From NCBI GenBank assembly GCA_028287185.1, contig JAQBQD010000142.1, positions 1-57,292 on the forward strand: 57,292 nucleotides of DNA, in the 5' to 3' direction. This document shows positions 51,527 through 57,292 of this stretch, one piece after another. Position numbers and translations under genes: made by a program. A model generated the notes under the pieces. It was not told the DNA's origin. It made no database searches and saw nothing but the letters and a program-made list of their open reading frames with translations. Position 1 is the first letter of the stretch; every line of letters begins with the position of its first letter. This DNA is from Gemmatimonadota bacterium (lineage in GTDB: Bacteria > Gemmatimonadota > Gemmatimonadetes > Longimicrobiales > Longimicrobiaceae).

Positions 51527-52137
51527 GCGCCGCCGCCGGGGGAGACCTCGACGCGCTGGACCCGCGCGGGCGGGCGGAGCTTCTCGCGGCGCTGGCGCGG
51601 ACGCACGCGCACGCGGCGGACTTCTTCGCCGCGCTGCCCGCGGGCGTGCTGTCCGCGCGCCCGGCGGACGGCGCCTGGTCCCCCGCGGAGCACCTGCGCC
51701 ACCTGGTGCTCTCCGTGCGCCCCGTCGCCGGCGCGCTCCGGCTGCCGCGCCTGGTCCTGCTGCTGCGGTTCGGCCCCGCGTTCAGGCCATCGCGCGCGTA
51801 TCCCCAGCTCCGCGCGGACTATCGCGCGGCGCTGGCGGCCGGCGGCCGGGCGAGCGGGGCGTTCCTGCCGAGGGTGGAGGATGCCGACCCGGCGGAGGCG
51901 CGCGCCCGGCTGCTGGAGCAGTGGCGCGGCGCCGGCACGGCGCTGTCCGACGCGGCGGCGGGATGGTCGGAAGCATCGCTCGACCGAATCCGCCTGCCGC
52001 ACCCGCTCATCGGCGCGCTGACCGTCCGCGAGATGCTGTACTTCACGCTGTACCACATCCACCACCACGTGGCAGGCGCCCGCGGCCGCCTGCCGGTGGA
52101 CGCGGCGGAAAGCGTCGCCGGCGCGTCATCCGCCTGA
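51523..52137 (+). CDS. DinB-like (DUF664-type) four-helix protein
   Basis: A 204-aa protein with the DinB four-helix plan and metal-type histidines in SPAEHLRHLVLS and LYHIHHHVAGA. Family members include metal-dependent thiol transferases, but the reaction is unknown here. The ATG overlaps the M28 stop (ATGA), so the two genes are coupled. Confidence 0.7.
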   Translation: MSAAAGGDLDALDPRGRAELLAALARTHAHAADFFAALPAGVLSARPADGAWSPAEHLRHLVLSVRPVAGALRLPRLVLLLRFGPAFRPSRAYPQLRADYRAALAAGGRASGAFLPRVEDADPAEARARLLEQWRGAGTALSDAAAGWSEASLDRIRLPHPLIGALTVREMLYFTLYHIHHHVAGARGRLPVDAAESVAGASSA

Positions 52138-52413
52138 CCTGCGGGCATTCCGCGGAATCCTCCGAGTCCACCGCCCCCCGACGGCGCCCGCCGACCCTCC
52201 ACCAACGCTTTCGACCCCTTCGCCGTCCCGTCGATCCAACTTCTTCCGCTGCATGGGATTGGATCGGATCACGTCCGATCGCATCCCCGGACGATGGACG
52301 CGCGCGGCGCGGAACGCCGGTTTCCGCAACGCGGTCGGTAAGTAGGCATCCCTCTTGCTCTTACGAGCGCACGAACCGGCCGCGGACCCGCCGCGCCGGC
52401 CACCGGCACCGAC

Positions 52414-53376
52414 GTGCGAACCATGCCCCTCCTGGTGATCCATCCCCTGGCCCGACTGGCGAGCGCCGCCGCGACGCTGGCGCTGTTCCCGGCCATGCGC
52501 GAATGGGCGACCCCGGCGGCGCCCGGCGGCCCGCCGGCGACGCTCGCCGCCGTCTCGGTCACCCGCGACGCGCCCGCGAAGCACGCGCCCGCGCGGCGCG
52601 TGGGGCATGCGCGCAGCGGCCGGTTCCTGGGCTTCGACGTGTCGCGCTATCCGGGCGACAGGGCGATGTCGGCTTGGAAGGACGCGTCGCCGTACCACTG
52701 GGCGGGCTACTACCTGTCGGCGCCGTGCCACCACGACGCGTCCTGGATGGGCAGGCGCGAGGCGCTGACCGAGATGGGGTGGGGCATGGCGGTGATCTAC
52801 GTGGGCCAGCAGGACTGGGTGCGCACGCTCCGCGGCACCGGCCCCAACCGCCCGCCCCGCGCCGGCGAGCACCACCCGTGCAGCTCGTGGCTGGTGAACG
52901 CGCCGCAGGGCACGAAGGAGGCCGACGACGCCATCGCCATCACCGGGGCCGAGGGCTTCCCGCAGGGCACCACCATCTACCTGGACGTGGAGCGGGTGCA
53001 TTCGTTCTCGCCCGCCATGCGCGGCTACGTGCGCGCCTGGATCGACCGCGTGCTCGAGGACGGGCGCTACGTGCCGGCGCTGTACGGCCACGCCAGCAAC
53101 GCGCGCAGCATGTACGACCTGGCGCAGTCCGTCTACTCCGAGCGCGGCGTGCCCGGGCGCCCGGCCTTCTGGCTCTCCACCGCCGCCGGCTTCGCCCGCC
53201 ACCGCGCGCCGTCCGAGGTGGGATACGCCTTCGCGGACGTGTGGCAGGGCCAGTACGAGGCCCGCGAGACCTGGGGCGGCACCACCCTGCGCGTGGACGC
53301 CAGCGTCTCCACCACCGACTCCCCCTCCGGCGCCATGGGCCTCACCGCCGCCGACGAGGAGCTCGCCGCCAAGTAG
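52414..53376 (+). CDS. DUF1906-like (glycoside-hydrolase-like) exported protein
   Basis: A 320-aa protein with a hydrophobic N-terminal segment and a TIM-barrel-like domain of the DUF1906/Rv2525c type: GRFLGFDVSRYPGD, MAVIYVGQQDW, GTTIYLDVERV (acidic active-site-like pair), YVPALYGHASN, YAFADVWQGQY. It is a close paralogue of the next gene. Start may be the GTG at 52414 or the ATG at 52423. Confidence 0.7.
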   Translation: MRTMPLLVIHPLARLASAAATLALFPAMREWATPAAPGGPPATLAAVSVTRDAPAKHAPARRVGHARSGRFLGFDVSRYPGDRAMSAWKDASPYHWAGYYLSAPCHHDASWMGRREALTEMGWGMAVIYVGQQDWVRTLRGTGPNRPPRAGEHHPCSSWLVNAPQGTKEADDAIAITGAEGFPQGTTIYLDVERVHSFSPAMRGYVRAWIDRVLEDGRYVPALYGHASNARSMYDLAQSVYSERGVPGRPAFWLSTAAGFARHRAPSEVGYAFADVWQGQYEARETWGGTTLRVDASVSTTDSPSGAMGLTAADEELAAK

Positions 53377-53763
53377 CCCGCCGTCCGCGGAGTCGCGGAC
53401 CGAACGACGGAAGCGCCGCCGGACTCCGATGGGTCCGGTGGCGCTTCGCATTGGGCGTGGATGATCAACCCGATGCGGGATGACCGTCGATCGTTGCGCA
53501 TCGTCGGCGATCCATCGCTCGCCGGCCGACCCGCCGGTCCGTGGACGATGCCTGCGCGGGATGCCGTCGCTGGCAGCGTCGCCGCGGGTCGATCCCCCTG
53601 CTCTTCCGATCGGCGGTATGGCGGTCGGTCGATCCGAAGCCGTGGACGGAAGGCGTGGTCTCGATCCGCCGCGGGGGCACCCCTCTTGCCAGCCGGTGAG
53701 GCGTTCGCGTCGATGGATCGCACGCCGGCGCGCGTCTTCCGCACATCCAACGGAACTCCCGAG
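53377..53763. other. intergenic region with a strong terminator
   Basis: A hairpin at 53410-53447 (GAAGCGCC-g-CCGGAC against GTCCGG-t-GGCGCTTC) closes the preceding gene. The rest is rich in cgatc motifs, with no recognised gene. Confidence 0.5.
53410..53447 (+). terminator. terminator of the first DUF1906-like gene
   Basis: Eight plus six paired bases around tccgatgg, 31 bases after the stop codon; only a short T-run follows. Confidence 0.6.
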
Positions 53764-54651
53764 ATGCCGTCCTTCGATCGATTCCGCCGCTCCGCGCGTG
53801 CAGTGTCTCCGCTCGCTATGCTGGCGTTCGCGTCCTCGTGCTCCGGCGCGGGCGGCCTGCCGTTGGCGCGCCAGCCGTCGCCCGCGGGCGGCACGCTGGG
53901 CATCGACACCTCCATCTACCCCGGCGACGCGGCCATGCGCGCCTGGCGCACGGAGTCGCCGTACCGCTGGACGGGCTACTTCCTGGCCGCGCCCTGCCAC
54001 CGCGACCCGGGCTGGACGGGACGCCGCGCCGCCCTGGAGCAGATGGGATGGGGAACCGCCGTGGTCTACGTGGGCCAGCAGGACTGGACCAACGCCAGCC
54101 GCGCCCCCGCCGCCGCCCCGGCCGTCCCCGCGCCGGCGGACTCCGCGCAGGCGAGCGCCGCATCGCAGCCCAGCGCGGCGCCTGCTCCCGCCTGCTCCGC
54201 GTCGCTGCTGACCGCCGCGCAGGGCACCGCCGAGGCCGACGATGCCATCGCGAAGACCGCCGCCGAGGGGTTCCCGCGCGGCACCGCGATCTTCCTGGAC
54301 GTGGAACGCGTGCAGACGTTCTCGCCGGCGCTGGATGCCTACGTCCGCGGCTGGACCGCGCGCGTGCTGGCGGATGGGCGCTACGCGCCGGCCATCTACG
54401 GCCATGCGTTTAACGCCCCCTCGCTTTACGGCGCCACGCAGGCCGTCTACGCGCAGCGCGGCACCGTCGGCCGCCCGCGCTTCTGGCTCGCGTCCACCGC
54501 CGGCTTCGGCCGCGACCGCGCCCCCACGGACGTCGGCTACCCGTACGCCGACGTCTGGCAGGGCGAGATCCACACGCGCGAGACGTGGGGCGGCTACCCG
54601 CTGCTGGTGGACGTGAACGTATCGATCAACGCGTCGCCGTCGGCGGGGTGA
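53764..54651 (+). CDS. second DUF1906-like protein, probable lipoprotein
   Basis: A 295-aa paralogue of the preceding gene, with the same blocks in the same order (GIDTSIYPGD, TAVVYVGQQDW, GTAIFLDVERV, YAPAIYGHAFN, YPYADVWQGE). It differs by an alanine/proline-rich insert of about 30 residues and by a lipobox-like LAFASSC near the N-terminus, suggesting membrane anchoring. The tandem pair arose by local duplication. Confidence 0.7.
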   Translation: MPSFDRFRRSARAVSPLAMLAFASSCSGAGGLPLARQPSPAGGTLGIDTSIYPGDAAMRAWRTESPYRWTGYFLAAPCHRDPGWTGRRAALEQMGWGTAVVYVGQQDWTNASRAPAAAPAVPAPADSAQASAASQPSAAPAPACSASLLTAAQGTAEADDAIAKTAAEGFPRGTAIFLDVERVQTFSPALDAYVRGWTARVLADGRYAPAIYGHAFNAPSLYGATQAVYAQRGTVGRPRFWLASTAGFGRDRAPTDVGYPYADVWQGEIHTRETWGGYPLLVDVNVSINASPSAG

Positions 54652-54887
54652 TTCCGGGGCGGGGCGAGAACTGGCGGTTGGACCGCGGGAACGACCGCGC
54701 GAAGCCTCGCTGCGGAGGCTGGCTCCGGGCTGGATCGGGGTTCCGCGTGGCACGCACGTGGTGGTGCCGCGGGAAGGACCCAGCCCCAGAGCAGGACCGC
54801 ATCGGCCAGTGCAAGGACGTGGAGAATCGCGGGGGTGGAAGGAAGCGGCGCGATGCGAGCCGGAGCCCGTGGGTCGAAGCTCGGGGT

Positions 54888-56246
54888 CTACGCTGCGGCC
54901 GCGGGGCCGGCGGGCTGCTCGGCGGGGGGGGCGAGGGGGAGGCGGAAGGTGATGGTGGTGCCCTGGCCGGGCGAGCTCTCGGCGCGCAGGTCTCCGCCCA
55001 GCATCACCGCGATCTTCTGGGCGATGGAGAGGCCCAGGCCGGTGCCCGAGACGGCGCGCGTGGTGCCCTGCTGCGCCTGCCAGAAGGGCTCGAAGATGCG
55101 GTCCACGTGCTCCGGGGCGATGCCCACGCCCGTGTCGCGCACGCGGAACACGGCGTCCGCGCCCTCCGCCTCCAGCGCCAGCGTGACGCTCCCGCGCGGG
55201 GTGAACTTCACGGCGTTCGACACCAGGTTCACCAGCACCTGCCGCACCTTGGCGCGGTCGGTGCGCGCCTCCACGGGGTGGTCGGGCACGGTGAAGGCGC
55301 TTTCCAGGCCGCGCTTGTCGGCCAGGGGCTGCAGCAGGGTGCGCACCTCGCCCACCAGCTCGCGCAGGTCCACCGCGATGGGCTTCACCTCCTCGCGCCC
55401 CGCCTCCAGCCGCGCGAAGCCCAGGATCTCCTCGATCAGCAGCAGCAGGTGGCGCGAGGCGTCGTCGATGCACGACAGGTGCTGCTGCGCGGCATCGGGC
55501 ACCGCGGCCGGGATGCCCATCTGCAGCAGCTCGGTATAGGCCATGATGCTGGTGAGCGGGGTGCGCAGCTCGTGGCTCATCACGGCCAGGAAGTCGGACT
55601 TCACCCGGTTGGCCCGCTCCGCCTCGCGCCGCGCGATGCGCTCCTCGGCCAGCTGCCGCGCCTGCTCGCGGGCCGCGCGCTCCTCCGTGAGGTCGCGCGC
55701 CACGCAGAGCATGCCCGCGGGCGCCCGCTCGTCCGCCCGGAACGGGATGGCGCGGAACCCCACCACCACCGGCGCGCGCCCGCGCGGCGCCAGCGTCAGC
55801 TCCTGCTCGTCGTCCTGCGCCCGGTGGTCGGAGGTGAACCAGCGGCGGAAGCGGGGGCGGTCCGCCTCCGCCACGAACACCGCCAGGGGCTTGCCGGCCA
55901 TGCGCGACTCGTCCACCCCGACCAGCGCGCCCCCGGCGCGGTTGACCTCGCTCACCACGCCGTCCGCGTCGGTCAGGAAGCAGGCGTCGGGCGAGGTGTG
56001 GAAGAGGGCCCAGTACCGCTGGCGCTCGCGGTACAGGGCGTCCTGCGTCAGCGCCAGCTCCTCGGCCGCGACGCGCATCTCCTCCTCGCTGACCCGAAGC
56101 TCCTCCACGGCCGTCTGCAGCTCGCCGATGGTCTCCTGCACCAGGGGAGCCTCGCCGGCGGGCACGTCGCCCGCGCGCCGTCCGAGCGAGGTGAGCTGCC
56201 CGCTCAGGCGGTCGATCTGGCTGCGGAGGGCGTCGGCTTCGTGCAT
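54888..56246 (-). CDS. PAS-domain sensor histidine kinase
   Basis: A 452-aa soluble kinase: N-terminal coiled coil (about 1-75), a PAS domain (FHTSPDACFLTDADGVVSEVN ... VGFRAIPF), HisKA with SHELRTPLTSI, and HATPase with NLVSNAVKFTP (N box), DTGVGIAP (G1), FEPFWQ (F) and GTGLGLSIAQ (G2). No membrane segment or receiver domain, and no adjacent response regulator in the window. Confidence 0.85.
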   Translation of the reverse strand: MHEADALRSQIDRLSGQLTSLGRRAGDVPAGEAPLVQETIGELQTAVEELRVSEEEMRVAAEELALTQDALYRERQRYWALFHTSPDACFLTDADGVVSEVNRAGGALVGVDESRMAGKPLAVFVAEADRPRFRRWFTSDHRAQDDEQELTLAPRGRAPVVVGFRAIPFRADERAPAGMLCVARDLTEERAAREQARQLAEERIARREAERANRVKSDFLAVMSHELRTPLTSIMAYTELLQMGIPAAVPDAAQQHLSCIDDASRHLLLLIEEILGFARLEAGREEVKPIAVDLRELVGEVRTLLQPLADKRGLESAFTVPDHPVEARTDRAKVRQVLVNLVSNAVKFTPRGSVTLALEAEGADAVFRVRDTGVGIAPEHVDRIFEPFWQAQQGTTRAVSGTGLGLSIAQKIAVMLGGDLRAESSPGQGTTITFRLPLAPPAEQPAGPAAAA

Positions 56247-56341
56247 CGGCCCGTGGGGGCATGGGGGGAGACGGGCGAGCGCGCACGTGGTGCATGCGGC
56301 GGGCCATGGAGCCCGGCCTCTCCCGGCCGGGCCCCGGCGGA

Positions 56342-57256
56342 TCACCGCGTGACGCGGCCCGCCTCCACGTTGCAGCGGATGAGCACCGGCGCCAGCGGGC
56401 GCGCCGAGGTGGGGCAGAACGAGGGGGAGATGGGCACCAGCAGCCGCATGGCGGCGCCTCCCAGCCGCTGCTGCGCGGCGCGGGTCAGCAGCACCGGCTG
56501 CGCGGGGTCCAGCGCGGCCAGCGCGGCACCGTCCGCCACGGGCACCACGCGCAGCCGCTGGGGGTCCTGCCCGCCGCGGATGGAGCGCAGCCGCTCGCCG
56601 TAGGCGGTGTCCGCCACCACGGCGGTGACGGTGCCGGCCGCCAGCCGCTCCTCCACCGCGCGCACCATCTCGGGGTTGGCACGCAGCACCACCAGGGGCC
56701 TGCCCAGCGCCGCCGCCACCGCCCCCACCTGCGCCGCGTGGAAGGGCGTGGTCACCACCACGTCGGCGCGCCGCAGCTCCACGGTGAGCGCCGCCTCGTC
56801 GAAGCGGCCGGTGCGCCCGTCGGCCACGGGCACGGGGTACGTCTCCAGCCCCCACCCCTGGCGCAGCTCGGTGGCGAGCGCGACCAGGCCGTCCTCGGTG
56901 TCGTCCACGCAGGCGCACGCCACGCGCGTGGCGCCCGTCCACTCGCGCACCAGGTCGGGCAGCAGGGGCACCTTCAGCTGCAGCGCGGCGGCGTCGCCCA
57001 GCACACCGGCCAGCCACCCGGCGGCCTCGCTCAGCCCCGCGTCGGCCGGGGCGGCGGGGGCGCCCACGTACACGCCGTGCCGGCTGCGCACCTCCACCAC
57101 CCCCTCGGCCGCCAGGGTCCGGTAGGCGGCGGAGACGGCGCGGTGGTCCACGGCGCAGCCCTGCGACACCTCGCGGATGCTGGGCAGGCGGTCGTCGGGC
57201 CGCAGGTATCCCAGGTGCAGGCCGTTGGCGATCCAGGCGCGCAGCCGCGCGGCCAC
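56342..57256 (-). CDS. GntR-type transcription regulator, possibly partial at the window edge
   Basis: A frame of 304 aa with an N-terminal GntR winged helix (LRPDDRLPSIREVSQGCAVDHRAVSAAYRTLAAEGVVEVRSRHGVYVG) and a C-terminal ligand-binding-like domain resembling a periplasmic-binding fold (VVTTPFHAAQVGAVAAALGRPLVVL). The GTG at 57256 is a possible start, but the frame is open to the window end, so the gene may begin outside. It lies just upstream of the histidine kinase gene, on the same strand. Confidence 0.75.
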   Translation of the reverse strand: MAARLRAWIANGLHLGYLRPDDRLPSIREVSQGCAVDHRAVSAAYRTLAAEGVVEVRSRHGVYVGAPAAPADAGLSEAAGWLAGVLGDAAALQLKVPLLPDLVREWTGATRVACACVDDTEDGLVALATELRQGWGLETYPVPVADGRTGRFDEAALTVELRRADVVVTTPFHAAQVGAVAAALGRPLVVLRANPEMVRAVEERLAAGTVTAVVADTAYGERLRSIRGGQDPQRLRVVPVADGAALAALDPAQPVLLTRAAQQRLGGAAMRLLVPISPSFCPTSARPLAPVLIRCNVEAGRVTR

Positions 57257-57292
57257 GTCGCCCGGCCGCCCCGCCCCCGCGCCGGCGCGCAG

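Noticed and set aside
52126..56307. A 1393-aa minus-strand open frame
   Set aside because: It runs antisense through five well-supported genes and consists of low-complexity A/G/R/P sequence, a normal artefact of very GC-rich DNA.

Overview
The window is a 47 kb integrative and conjugative element (ICE) sitting in the chromosome of a very GC-rich diderm bacterium. Signal-peptide lipoproteins, an outer-membrane usher and a chaperone show two membranes. The chromosomal flank (M28 peptidase, DinB-like protein, two DUF1906-like proteins, PAS-histidine kinase, GntR regulator) would fit Gemmatimonadota such as Longimicrobium, but that assignment is inference. No rRNA, tRNA or CRISPR array was seen.

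Boundaries: near-identical 22-23 bp repeats at 832-854 and 47989-48010 are taken as attL and attR. Outside them lie a lipoprotein gene (16-534) and, from 48272, chromosomal genes. Inside from the left: int and xis (minus); a TPR-protein operon (minus, 3257-6118); a four-copy array of structured 88-nt units (6207-6708); a third TPR gene (plus) with a convergent 48-aa lipopeptide; a tandem-HTH regulator; an ArdC-like protein and a large ParB-like protein, each behind the same operator/promoter; a small zinc-ribbon-like protein; a secreted metalloprotease pair; a nucleotidyltransferase-HEPN-like protein; MobC-like protein and MOBP-type relaxase with a probable oriT just upstream.

A lower-GC cargo block (20.7-29.8 kb) holds two membrane-anchored orphans, an unknown protein and a type III restriction-modification pair (mod, res).

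The right half (30.3-47.9 kb) is one long minus-strand operon. It begins at the attR end with a small unknown gene, then trbB-C-D-E-J-L-F-G-I, the VirD4/TraG coupling protein and a TraF signal peptidase. It continues without a break, through ATGA/GTGA overlaps, into three pilus-subunit-like proteins, a PapD-like chaperone, a usher-like protein and an EexN-like lipoprotein. A type IV secretion system and a chaperone-usher pilus therefore appear to be co-expressed, perhaps for mating-pair stabilisation.

Three repeat systems are not explained by genes: (1) 17 copies of an 18-bp palindrome, GCATTCCGNNCGGAATGC, spread over the whole ICE, in intergenic DNA and inside eight genes in all three reading frames, with no full copy in about 10 kb of flank; (2) the 88-nt four-copy array; (3) five hairpins at 13.6-17.3 kb whose outer stems change by compensatory base pairs. 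On circularisation, int transcription would point across attP into the transfer operon, as known for Tn916.
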